Shown here: positions 1 to 10,028 of the stretch, one piece after another | Layout of the letters: every line of letters starts with the position of its first letter | Numbering within the stretch: position 1 is the stretch's first letter | Assembly (NCBI GenBank): GCA_028751875.1 | Contig: CM054140.1 | Coordinates: 48,425,673-48,489,672, forward strand | Origin: Rapana venosa | Lineage: Eukaryota > Mollusca > Gastropoda > Neogastropoda > Muricidae | DNA length: 64,000 bases | Direction of reading: 5' to 3' | Made by a program: the position numbers and the translations under genes | The notes under the pieces: model-generated | Told to the model about the DNA's origin: nothing | Database searches by the model: none | The model's input: only the letters and a program-made list of their open reading frames with translations

Positions 1-1007
1 AACATTAATGTAGGTCTTGGCACTTTGCTTACATTATTAAATGAAAACTTGCCCTGGGCCAAACTAATCTGTTGTTGTGTGACTGGCAGACTGAATCATG
101 GTCATTAGTACTATGTTAAACCAGGGTGACTTGGTACGTCTGATAAATGCCTTATATTAGTAGTACATTTTGCTTTATTTTGGTCATTGAAACGCTCTCT
201 TGTTCTGTCTTGTCCATGTGTGTGCTTTGCTGTTTCTTGATCTCTTTCTTGGGTCGTTCTGTCGTTTTCCTTATTGAATTGGCTATGTAGACAGTGCTAT
301 AAGCATGTATAATCTCTTGCCATTTTTTTCATCTTTTGGATAATGATAAAACAATTTATTGATGCTTTTTCTGCTTTTCTTCGTTTATATTTGGAATACG
401 CTTTCATCAACTCTTTTGATGACTTACCAAATCAAGAACTGGGAATCAAGACAACTGTATTAGTTCAGAAAAACTTGGTTCTTGATTCTTGATCTGGATT
501 TTGTTCATCTCAGCTTGATAACGAACTCTCCAAAAATGTGTGTGTGTGTGTGTGTGTGTGCGCGTGCGTGCGTGCGTACGTGCGTGTGTATGTGTGTGTG
601 CGTGAATGAATGAGCAAGCATAATTGGTTATACAAGCTGTTTGTTTCTCAGTAGAGTGTAGTTTGAGTTTTTGTGTTGATTTCTGAAGACTTGCTAAAAG
701 CTACTCTGCATGTTGTTCTCGAATGACAGAAGAGATGGATTTCATGTCATACGTGCTGTGTTCTTCTTCTCCTTTGTCCCCCTGCTCTCCTGTCGGCAGA
801 TCGTGCTGGTAACACCCTTTCTCTGTGTTTCAACACGCTTATTATGTTTCGGCTTGAACTGACCCATGCAGCTTTTGTCTTACCATCTCCCTTTGTGCTC
901 TTTTCTCCTTCTTCCTGCTTCTCCCGCTTTCCTCTTCGTCGTCTCCTTCTCCTTCCCGTCATGTGACGTGGCTTGCGATCACGTGACTTGCCTTGACGCA
1001 TGCGTAG
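1..1007. other. Upstream intron portion, no exon seen
   Basis: AT-rich non-coding sequence with a (TG)n/(CG) microsatellite at about 536-604. From 872 to 1005 there is no AG dinucleotide and a strong pyrimidine tract (about 872-958), which fits the AG-exclusion zone of the acceptor at 1006-1007. No TSP1 or other domain signature is visible in any frame, so this is taken as the 3' part of an intron. Confidence 0.6.
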
Positions 1008-1172
1008 TGGACGGCGAGTGGTTGCAATGGGAACAGTGGCAGCCGTGTAACGTGACCTGCGGCGGGGGATCCCAGATCAGAGAGCGCAGGTGCAACACTC
1101 CCAAATTCGGCGGCAAGACTTGCCACGGCGCTTCTAAGGAAACTCGCGATTGCGGTCATACTACCTGTCCCA
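1008..1172 (+). CDS. TSP1 repeat exon 1
   Basis: 165 nt, phase 1 to phase 1, one complete TSP1 repeat starting V-D-G-E-W. The tryptophan ladder is W-L-Q-W-E-Q-W (C-mannosylation type WxxW), followed by C-N-V-T-C-G, which holds both an O-fucose site and an N-x-T sequon. The middle loop 'TPKFGGKTC' belongs to the same subgroup as exons 12-14 (P-K-Y/F-G-G). The acceptor is gcgtag at the end of a 134-nt AG-free stretch; the donor is CCC A|gtgggt, giving an A-initiated codon across the junction (ATG, Met, when joined to exon 2). An ATG at 866 is in frame with this exon through the pyrimidine tract; see findings. Confidence 0.88.
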
Positions 1173-1467
1173 GTGGGTATCTTAGACATACGTGTTAAAC
1201 GGCTGTGTGCTGTGAATTGAGGGGCAGCTATATATAACTTTCTTTAGAATATATATATATATATAACCGTGACAAAAGAGATGCTTTTTTTTTGGGCCCA
1301 AAATTATTACATTCTACATATTTCGTTTGCGTATGACTACTTGGTTATAACTATAGCATTCTAGAAGAGTATATACTGTGTTTTTAACTTGCGTATATCT
1401 TTTTAGACCGACATGCATTTGAAAACGTTTGCAAATACAGACTTAAGCGTGAATTAAGGGGCATTGT

Positions 1468-1845
1468 GGATCGGTGGTCTAGAGGTAACGCACCTGCCTA
1501 GAAAGCGAGAAGTCTGGGCTCGAAGTATGTGGTGGTTCGATCCCCGTTTGGGCCAGAAACTTTTCCCCCCATCCACTAGACCGTGAGTGGTGGTCTGGGT
1601 GCTGATCTATCGGATGAGAGGATAAACCGAAGTCCCGTGTGCTACACATAATTATTTAGCGCACGTAAAAGAACCGACGGCAACAAAGGAGTTGTCCCTG
1701 GAAACAAATAAAGTTGCAGACAGGAACAGAAAAAACTAATGGGTGGGGCTGCTCTTGTGGCGACGTGCTCTCCCTGGGGAGAGCAGCCCAAAATTTCACG
1801 CAGAGAAATCTACCGTGACTTTTAAGTTGTATGGATAGAAAGAAT
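1468..1845 (+). mobile_element. Family A SINE (tRNA-headed)
   Basis: The head reads 'ggtggtctagaggtaacg' (A-box like) and 'ggttcgatcccc' (B-box like), followed by a body with 'cgcacgtaaaagaacc' and 'gagttgtccctgg', and a tail ending near 'ttcacgcagagaaatc'. It matches copies at 34107 (+) and 59970-60346 (-). Relative to 34107 it lacks a short internal stretch in the body ('attcctagaaaaaagccac' is absent). The family has the layout of a tRNA-derived SINE; I do not assign a published name. Confidence 0.8.
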
Positions 1846-3228
1846 GCATAACTTTGTGGACAGCACAGTAAAGAAATGTGCAAATCCACGTAAAGTGACT
1901 GTTGACCATCTTGAACAGTTGTGCATGCAAGGCAAAGCAGGAATCCAGGTGGATGGCAAAAACAGGCTACCGGGCTGGGAAAGAACCATTGACAAGTTGC
2001 AAACATAGCTGACATAGTATGATACCATTGAGTCAAGAAACTAAAAAGTAGAGGTGTGCCAGACTGAGAGCCTGTTGCAAAACTCTTAAGAAAGCCATAC
2101 AAGAAAAGTAGGGTGTTGAGAGAGAGATAAATAGAGACAGAGGGTATTTATATTAAACACCCAAACGTATTTTAGTGGGCATAATCCACCTAAGCGAGCA
2201 AGCGCACCAACTTCAACTGAGGTAATGCAGAAATCGGAAAGTCAAGAATAAAGGACAGTTAACAGTAGCCAGTTTGGCAGGCTCAGTTGCAGTCATTTTC
2301 AAAACGTGATTACTGCAGGCGCGGCAAAGCTTCAGTGGTGAATTCTGATTCCGTTACATACAGACAAAACAATCATGAGCTTGCACCGTTTTCTTTCTTT
2401 TGGGTTCTTTGTCACAGGTTGTGCCATACAAAAGCAAATCTATTTGGATAATGGCACATAGATGTAGATAAAAAAGGCGTGATTTCTGTTTTGTTTGTAG
2501 CATGTAGCTATGTAGTTTAAATATATTTGTGATAAAGAGCAATGTTATAATTATATATTTGTGGTATGGCAAAAATAATGTGGTTGTCTAGTGTAGATTA
2601 AGATTATGAATCAGTGAGTGAATGTGTACAAACCGCTTAGTATCAGCACATAAAAATAATGCTTGGTACCAGGCAAATTTGCTTTAACTGTGATTGATAT
2701 GTTGAACTTCGATGCGACCCCCCCTTCCCCCACACTAGCAAATAGAACAGATAGAACGAGCGAATCACCTATTGGCGAGCTTTGTCACAAGATAGACAGA
2801 CCTGACTGTGGTGTGGGCATTGCACCGAGTGGTTAGACTAGCTGGGAACTCACTGTGTGAATGGTTGGTTGACACTGAGTAGGATGCTTGTAGCCAAGTT
2901 GATTGAAAGTGATTTTGGACATGCACTGTAGTAAAATAGTATATAGACTCTTCCGTGGTTTTAGAAGGTTTAGATCGTTGGACAAGGTTTAGTATGGTAT
3001 GGTGCACAAAGTAGATAATGTGAATTGAATGGCTGTTTCATTTTTGATTTTTTGACAAGATTTGAGAGTGCTCTGAATTCAGTTTTGAAATCAAGTATGT
3101 TTGTAGGGGCGTTTTGGAAGCGCATCCATGGTTATTATATCAGATGTGTATTTGATATAAAAATTGATATAGACATAGGCATAAGCTATAGTCTTAACCC
3201 ACCCTTTATCATATATCTGTGCTCCCCA

Positions 3229-3262
<34 letters not shown>

Positions 3263-3337
3263 CTCCTGCAACTACTCCTTTTCCTCTTCCTCCTACTACT
3301 GCTCCTGATGTTGTTCCTGATGTTGTTACTGCTACTG

Positions 3338-3375
<38 letters not shown>

Positions 3376-3376
3376 G
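3229..3376. repeat. Interrupted (ACT)n trinucleotide repeat
   Basis: Two runs of ACT/CTA, about 3229-3261 and 3338-3376, separated by CCT- and GTT-rich spacer. The threonine-rich open frame across it (3025-3513) lacks splice logic and any domain and is not treated as a gene. Confidence 0.9.
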
Positions 3377-4980
3377 ATGACGATGGCAATAACGCAGATG
3401 ACAACAATGATAGTGATAATACCCTAATCTTGTATACGAGACGTTTTGGGGAAAAACCCCCAAAGAAAAGACAATACACACCAAAGAAACGATCGCATTT
3501 TACCAGAGGGTAATGTCTTCAACTGGCTAGACTTTTTAGAAATCCTTCACTTTTTGACTGGCTAAATCCTCTTTAGTTTTTGCAGCACAGCAAAAAGTAT
3601 GGAGGTCTTATAATACACAGCTTGTTAGTTATTGCGCTAGATAATATCAGCAGTCTCTTCTTGTTCTTCTTTACGTGTGTGATGTTACCAGCTTTTTGCT
3701 GAAACATCAGGCAGATAGAAAGCACGGACATCAAATATTCGCTGAGGTGATCTTTGCGTGTCTCCCTGCGCCAGAAAGCTAGCAGACTTTCTCCATCATT
3801 CATCAGTTTCACATCACCTATTCCGTGCTGATTGTTTTCTGCCGAAGGGTTCCTATGCAAATAATGAATGACTTGGCTAGGTCAGATCTACAGGTAATAA
3901 GAACCCCTGATATATATTTTTTAACGAGGAACACCAGTAAGAGAGCTGTTCAGATAGTAAAAGTGAAAAAAAGTCACCCCCACATAGAATTAGTGAAAAC
4001 AACTTACATCGCATGTTATAGGAAAAAATTAGATGTTATTGAAAAATATGTCTAAAATTACAAAAAAAGCCGTATAAAGTATGTTATGTTTATCTCTAGA
4101 TGACATGTTCTAAACTGTATGATTCCTAAACTACAATATTTTTATAGCATGTTTGATAAAAAAAATTTCAGCTTTAAAGTGTAGTGAGGCTATGCTTTTT
4201 CCCGAGTTTACCTCAAACGATAGAGTAAAAAAGAAGTCATGCTCAGACCAAATATTTGTTTAGATTCCGCTCTTGCTTTCATGGATATGTGGCATGATCA
4301 ATTAATCAGTTTGTTACAGGCTTTATCGTCAGTGAAAAAAATGTATTGCAACTGATGTTGTGAAGAAATACATAAAAATAATTCATTGTGAAGTTCTTTA
4401 TACTGAGAAGTTATTCTACCTTGTGTTTTTATTAAATCGTGGGACGAGTTTTAACATGAAATTATTATAACTTATGTTGTTAATACAACGTAGGACAAGT
4501 TCTAACATTATGTTTACTTTTGTTTTAACGTACGTAGTAGAACCAAAGGTTGAGTTTCTTTCAACTTGTATTGATGTAACCCCTTTTTGAACCTTGTTTT
4601 ATATTGTAATGTTCAGGTTAACACCTGAAGAACTAGTCATGACACTGTACTAAATTATGTTATTGACCAGCTAAACTAGGTCTGGTGTTATTTCATCTAA
4701 AGGTGTCGGTGAATATGAAAGCAAGATTTGATATTGTTATAGCTTCTTTTGTTAATTATAAAGCTGTATTGGATACATATTCGAAAACTTGTGTTTGATA
4801 ATCATAGACATTATTTTAACTGATGCTGTTAATCACTATGTTTGAGATACGGTTAACGTTGTGTTGTTGATCAGTCAAAGACCAATGAGTTATATTATTT
4901 CATACTTTTTTCATAAATCACTTGTAGGTCTTCCTTCGGTTTGTGTTTCTTTTTAACACGTTTCTCTTGTGCCTGTACAG

Positions 4981-5145
4981 TGGATGGGGTGTGGCTGGCA
5001 TGGTCAGATTGGGGCGAGTGTTCTGTCACCTGTGGTGATGGGGTGCAATACCGAAATCGTACCTGCGACGGTCCTTACTACGGGGGTAACGACTGCGATG
5101 GAAACGCCACAGACTCGCGCCACTGTCACCCAAAGATGTGCCCCG
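4981..5145 (+). CDS. TSP1 repeat exon 2
   Basis: 165 nt, phase 1-1. It begins V-D-G-V-W-L-A-W-S-D-W and carries the textbook CSVTCG motif (O-fucosylation CxxS/TCG). Six cysteines are in TSP1 spacing, ending M-C-P-G. N-glycosylation sequons are N-R-T and N-A-T. The middle loop is 'GPYYGGNDC'. The acceptor is ctgtacag|TG with an upstream tttctttttaac tract; the donor is CCC G|gtacga. A (TG)n tract begins about 22 nt after the donor, which may affect use of this exon. Confidence 0.92.
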
Positions 5146-5167
5146 GTACGACTGGCGTTGGAGACTC

Positions 5168-5188
5168 TGTGTGTGTGTGTGTGTGTGC

Positions 5189-5222
<34 letters not shown>

Positions 5223-5364
5223 GAGTAAGTGTGTGTGTGTGAGTGTGTGTGTGTGAGTGTGTGTGTGTGTGTTGTGTGTGTTGTGTGTGTGTAAGTAAGA
5301 ACCTATGTTCGTTCTTGGTTACTGCGTATGTTTTGTGGAAGTATGCACCCACATATGTGTATGC

Positions 5365-5424
<60 letters not shown>
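5168..5424. repeat. Two (TG)n arrays just downstream of exon 2
   Basis: Imperfect (TG)n with GAG and TAAG interruptions at 5168-5294, and a purer array at about 5369-5424 ending in GCGCGC. In the pre-mRNA these are UG repeats, the kind bound by TDP-43 and CELF-type proteins in other animals. Confidence 0.92.
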
Positions 5425-5425
<1 letters not shown>

Positions 5426-6234
5426 TGTGAGCGTGCGTGCGAACATCATATGCTAGCTTGTTTGCTTATGGGCAGACCTGCATGTATATGGCTGATAGTC
5501 AGACTATAAAACTTCGTTATTTCTGCAGATCAGGAGAATTGTTGGTGGCATTTTGAAGACAACAGTTCTGAAGTGTTTTGTAAATTGCCTGATTATTGGG
5601 AACTGTGCTGCCAAAATGTCTGTGACTTCGTTCTGCAGAAGTAACGAACTCGCATTCTGTTCAAAAAGCCTATCCTACTCAAGCAGAATAGACCATTCAT
5701 TAATTTTTCAAACCAATATGACAACACATTATCGAACATCGTACAAAACCGCTTTCTTTAAACAAACCGGTAAAATTTTATGATAAAACAAAAAAGGTAA
5801 ATCAAACAAGATTTGCAACTAAGCACGCAACCTGGCATGTAGACTTTACCATTTTATATGTTTAAGCGACTGGAAAAAAAGCCAGACAAAAAGCCAGAAA
5901 GAAGTATCATGGTGAAAAACAGAGTATCATGGTGAAAAACAGACAAGGCTAACAAGATGCACAAATCTAGATACAACTTCAAATATGCTTTTTTTGTTCG
6001 TTTTTAATTTCTTGGTATTGAACGGAACTGTGCAGCTTGAAACACCCGGTACGAACACAAGTGGTCCTGAATAATGAATAGTTGCAAGCTAAATGCAAAC
6101 GAACATATTGAAAAACAAAAGATTTAAAGTTTATGCTAAAACTAAAAGGTGTAAATATTTGAAGTTCAAAAGGAGTGAACAATAAAGGTCTGTGCAGATG
6201 AAATCTTGTTTGCCCGTAGACAAGGACTGAACAA

Positions 6235-6611
6235 ATCATCATCATCATTATCAGACCCGTGACCTTGGCGGTCGTGGGGGAGACACGAAAGACGATGCCG
6301 TGGTAAGCCTCCTCCATCCATCTCGGTCCTCGGCTCTGCGCAGTAGTGCCGAGTCATTCATCCTGGTCCATTCTCTGATGTTGTCCATCCATGACTTGTT
6401 CTGTCTTTCCCTCTTTCTGCCACCTTCGAGTGTTCCCTGCAGTACTGTTTTTGGCAGAGTGTTGTGGCGGGTGACGTTGCCGAACCATGTCAGCTTTTTC
6501 TTCTTGGAGATGGTGAGAAGGGGTTCCTGTGGACCTGCCAGCCGTGTTATTTGTGACAAATTCATTGGTCTTTCGTTCTCTCCAGGATATGCCCAGTGAA
6601 AGACTGAACAA
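6235..6611 (-). mobile_element. LINE reverse-transcriptase C-terminal fragment
   Basis: Read on the minus strand, the sequence encodes W-F-G-N-V-T-R-H, then L-Q-G-T-L-E-G-G-R and 'NKSWMDNIREWT', the typical C-terminal tail of non-LTR retrotransposon polyproteins. The frame is open for about 104 codons. The element ends at 6235 in a (GAT)n-type tail ('atcatcatcattatc' on +). Only the 3' end is present, as expected for a 5'-truncated insertion. Related fragments lie at 20150-20395, 21388-21640 and 57175-57420. Confidence 0.8.
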
Positions 6612-7157
6612 ATATGCCTTTCAAATCAGGATAGAGAGAGAAACTAAAACTACTTAATTTGAGGCCTGAATGCAAACCAAAAAAAGTTGAAACTATTCAG
6701 TTTTAAGTTTCAGTTCAAGCGAAAAGTTAGACAATACACACACTATTCATACTGGGGATTTAGAAAATGAAAGTATACAATACTGAGTCCAGATAAGAAA
6801 GAAAGAAAGAATGAAAATATAGGTAAGAGCGTAGTCAAGTGACTGAAAGATTGAAGATTATAGTCTTCCATTAAAGAAAGGGGCAAAAACAAGCCTTGTC
6901 ATAATTTCATGTACAGACAGAGACATAGATCGAGATAAAATTCACAGACAGAACTACACACACAGCATGCGTGCGCCACACAGGTCTTACATGCGTATGT
7001 ATACATCCATACATGGGGCGAGGTTTAACACAGCTGTAGTCATGTTTGTGTATTCTTTGTATGCCTTTGCTCCTCACAGATTCGATTTTTAAAAGGACAT
7101 TTTGAGGGTGAAACTCAAATGCTTTGCTTTTAGTGGACATATTCTTTTGACTGATAG

Positions 7158-7158
<1 letters not shown>

Positions 7159-7213
<55 letters not shown>

Positions 7214-7422
7214 CCTGCGCGCGTGGCCGCGTGCGTGTGCGTATGTACACACACGCATGTGTGTGTGCACCGCACACGCGTGTGTATGTGTCTGTGAGTA
7301 TGTGCCAGCGTGTGCGTGGATGCTCGCGCACAGGCGATGAAATAGAAGTTTGGAAGAGAAAGACGTCATGGAAGCAAAGTTTTCTGAACACAAGAGATCC
7401 TCCAGCATTAAATAACACACAC

Positions 7423-7484
<62 letters not shown>
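7159..7484. repeat. Inverted pair of (TG)n and (CA)n microsatellites
   Basis: (TG)n at 7159-7212 and (CA)n at 7424-7484 with 211 nt between them. In RNA they could pair as a UG:CA stem of about 50 bp with its base 200 nt upstream of exon 3. The open frames across them on both strands are artefacts. Confidence 0.92.
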
Positions 7485-7487
<3 letters not shown>

Positions 7488-7685
7488 CCCCCCAACAAAA
7501 CAACTTGCCTGTAAGCAGTGCAGAGCTAGGGCAGGGTGGATTCCCCTCATCATCCAGAGACGAGAGAACCGAAGCATCTCAAGTCAGGCCACGGGGAGCC
7601 AGCCATGAACTCCATGGCTGGACACTCCCCAATCTTTTGACTGCCAGTGGTCTGACTTGAGATGCGCTGCTGCCGATTCTTGCAG

Positions 7686-7850
7686 TGGATGGTCACTGGA
7701 TGGACTGGGAGTCTTGGACATCGTGCACACGCACGTGCGGGGGAGGCGCTCGCACGCGCTCCCGCCAGTGCTACCATGCTCAGCATGGCGGCAAGAGCTG
7801 CGATGGCCATGGGTCGGAAACTGAAGATTGCCAGACTGAGGGTTGTCCAG
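7686..7850 (+). CDS. TSP1 repeat exon 3
   Basis: 165 nt, phase 1-1. It starts V-D-G-H-W-M-D-W-E-S-W, then C-T-R-T-C-G (O-fucose site kept) and G-G-G-A-R-T-R. The middle loop 'YHAQHGGKSC' lacks the proline seen in the other repeats, making this one of the less typical copies; it ends G-C-P-G. No N-x-S/T sequon is visible. The acceptor is ttcttgcag; the donor is CCA G|gtagag. It is followed after about 75 nt by a long minisatellite. Confidence 0.92.
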
Positions 7851-7924
7851 GTAGAGTTCACGAAGTTTTGCCGTTGGTCAGTTTGGTTCGGTCGTCATTG
7901 TTCTTTAGCGTTGGTTTTTAGTTG

Positions 7925-8820
7925 TCCCGGCCGTGTTTTGGTCGTTGGCATTGTCATCAGGGTTATTTTCTTATTTCGCGGTTATTGTCATCAGCATTTG
8001 CATTTTTCGTGGTCATTTTGGAGATTAACATTGTCATCGGCATTATTTTCAAGTTTCGTGGGCATTGTCATCAGCATTATTTTCAAGTTTCGTGGGCATT
8101 GTCATTGTCATCAGCATTATTTTCAAGTTTCGTGGGCATTGTCATTGTCATCAGCATTATTTTCAAGTTTCGTGGGCATTGTCATTGTCATCAGCATTAT
8201 TTTCAAGTTTCGTGGGCATTGTCATTGTCATCAGCATTATTTTCAAGTTTCGTGGGCATTGGCATTGTCATCAGCTTTATTTTCAGTTTCATGTCGTCAT
8301 TTTAGTTATTGTCATTGTCAGCAGCGTTTTTCTCCCCAGTTTTCATGATCATCGCCATTATCATCAGCATTATATTCATTTTTCGTGGTCATATTTGGTC
8401 ATTGTCATTGTTATCAGCAATGTTTTCATTTTTCATGGTCATTTTGGTCACTGTCATTGTTATCAGCATTATTGCCATTTTCGTGGTCATATTAGTTGTT
8501 GACATTGTCATCAGCATTATTGTCATTTTTCGTGGTGATTTTTGGTCACTGTCATTGCCATCAGCATTATTGCCATTTTCATGGTCATATTGGTTATTGA
8601 CATTGTCATCAGCATTGTTTTAATTTTTTCTTGGTCATATTTGGTTACTGTCATTGTCATCAGCGTTATTGTCATTTTTCGTGGTAATTTTTAGTTATTG
8701 TCGTTGGCATTACCATTATTTTCATTCCACGTGGTCATTTTTTATCATTACCATCAGCCTTTTTTTTTCATTTTTCCTCGTCATTTTGGTTATCGTCATT
8801 GTTTTTATCATTTACCATTT
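7925..8820. repeat. 40-bp minisatellite and its degenerate extension
   Basis: The core 8041-8280 has near-identical 40-bp units built on 'cattattttcaagtttcgtg' plus 'ggcattgtcattgtcatcag'. One early unit lacks 6 bp. From 8280 to about 8820 the same theme continues in diverged form ('cattgtcatcagcattatt', 'tttcgtggtcat'). Because 40 is not a multiple of 3, all three frames stay open for long distances; the 228-codon and other frames here are not genes. Confidence 0.92.
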
Positions 8821-8899
8821 CAGTGGCTGTAACACTTTTTTTATCGGAACCTAAAGAAGAGTGACATTGGTACCCGATTTTGTTTTCATTTCTCTGCTA

Positions 8900-9303
8900 A
8901 GCTCCGAGGTTCACCAATGGTGAGATTTTGCATATGCGACCGTTTTTGCCCACCGTTAAGGTAACCGCATTCCGACTGTGGAGATGATGTCTTAACACGA
9001 CACCAAAGTGCATGCGTTTTTCTTTTGTTTCTTGTCATCCGTTCTTACCGGTACAAATGGCCTTCTCGTCTAAAAGGCAGAAGACGCAGGCTTTAACGTT
9101 ATTGCGCGCAAGATGTTCTGCGTGTGTTTGCACACGGGGACCTCGGTTTATAGTCTCATCTAAAGGACTTTTTTGGGGAGTGGAGTCATTACTGATGTTA
9201 ACTCCAGGGTAAAAGTCCCTAAAACGGGGGGCCTCAGTGGCGGATCGAACCTGGGCCGTCAGATTGCTAGCGCAACGTTCTAACCACTAGACTATCCCGG
9301 CCA
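8900..9303 (-). mobile_element. Family B SINE with variant 3' end (B-head plus F-tail)
   Basis: On the minus strand: tRNA-like head ('gatagtctagtggttagaac', 'ggttcgatccg'), the B body ('ggagttaacatcagt', 'gagactataaaccgagg', 'gcagaacatctt') and then, instead of the usual B tail, a segment reaching 8900 with 'agtcggaatgcggttacc' and 'accattggtgaacctcgga'. The same head-to-tail arrangement occurs at 62503-62880 (+), so it is a real subfamily rather than a chance neighbour. Confidence 0.78.
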
Positions 9304-9863
9304 CCACCGTCCCCCCTCCCCCCTCTTGGGGATGTATATTTTTTAGTTTGAATTGACATGGTTCATTATCTTGAGGTCTTTTTGTTGCTCTTTCTTCTTT
9401 GTTTGTTGTATTTGTTTTTTTTATGTAACCTCATTCAGTGATGTCAGAAAACTTATCATAACTGTATTAATAAAATATTAAAATCACTGCCTTATAATAG
9501 GGTTAATTAATCTGTGTGCAAGATTCAACGTATTGGTGTAAAAAAAAAAATGTCCTTGTGACTGCTGTTAACAAAACTCGTCCTCTTGTTATTTCTCAGG
9601 AATTCGCAGAATGTTGTGGTAATACGCTGACAGGGTTGAAATTCTATTTTGGAAAATAAAACGCTGTAATCTTAGTGAAGCTTTAATGGTTTCTTCTTTA
9701 TTTTTCAGTTGGAGCGTTTTAATTGTTAATCAAGTTAATGGCAGTTATACACATTTATTTGTTTTCTGCTTTTGTTCGCCCAGTCCTATATAGTGAGTGC
9801 TGTGACATGATCCAAATCCAGATTCCAATCATTTTGGAATCTCTCACTGTCTTTTTTCACCAG

Positions 9864-10028
9864 TGGACGGCGCTTGGCAGAAGTGGACAGAGTGGACCGA
9901 GTGCTCGCACAGCTGTGGCAATGGGACGCGGGTTCGAACCCGAGACTGCACAGGTCCCTTCCACGGGGGAGCCAACTGCACTGGCCCTTGGGACGAGGCC
10001 GAGACGTGCAACCCCCACCCCTGTCCAG
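9864..10028 (+). CDS. TSP1 repeat exon 4
   Basis: 165 nt, phase 1-1. V-D-G-A-W-Q-K-W-T-E-W, then C-S-H-S-C-G-N-G-T; the usual G-G-G is G-N-G here, creating an N-G-T sequon, and a second sequon is N-C-T. The middle loop '[13 protein letters not shown]' places it with exons 5, 6 and 9. It ends P-C-P-G. The acceptor is tttttcaccag; the donor is CCA G|gtatcc. Confidence 0.93.

Larger units (their letters stand above)
1173..4980. other. Intron 1 (3.8 kb)
   Basis: Starts gtgggt and ends ctgtacag. It holds a family A SINE (1468-1845) and interrupted (ACT)n arrays (3229-3376). The remainder, 1850-3225 and 3380-4920, is AT-rich with no recognised gene or repeat. Confidence 0.7.
5146..7685. other. Intron 2 (2.5 kb)
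   Basis: Contains two (TG)n arrays near its start, a LINE fragment on the minus strand (6235-6611) and a (TG)n plus (CA)n pair before exon 3. The stretches 5430-6230 and 6615-7155 are AT-rich and show nothing coding. Confidence 0.7.
7851..9863. other. Intron 3 (2.0 kb)
   Basis: Nearly half is minisatellite (7925-8820), followed by a composite repeat (family B head with the F tail, 8900-9303). From 9310 to 9860 it is AT-rich with no feature except the acceptor tract before exon 4. Confidence 0.75.

Noticed and set aside
3025..3513. 162-codon Thr-rich frame
   Set aside because: Produced by (ACT)n; no domain, no splice logic, no similarity to the rest of the gene.
7662..8348. 228-codon open frame over exon 3 and the following intron
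   Set aside because: Only 7686-7850 is domain-like; the rest is minisatellite whose 40-bp unit keeps frames open.
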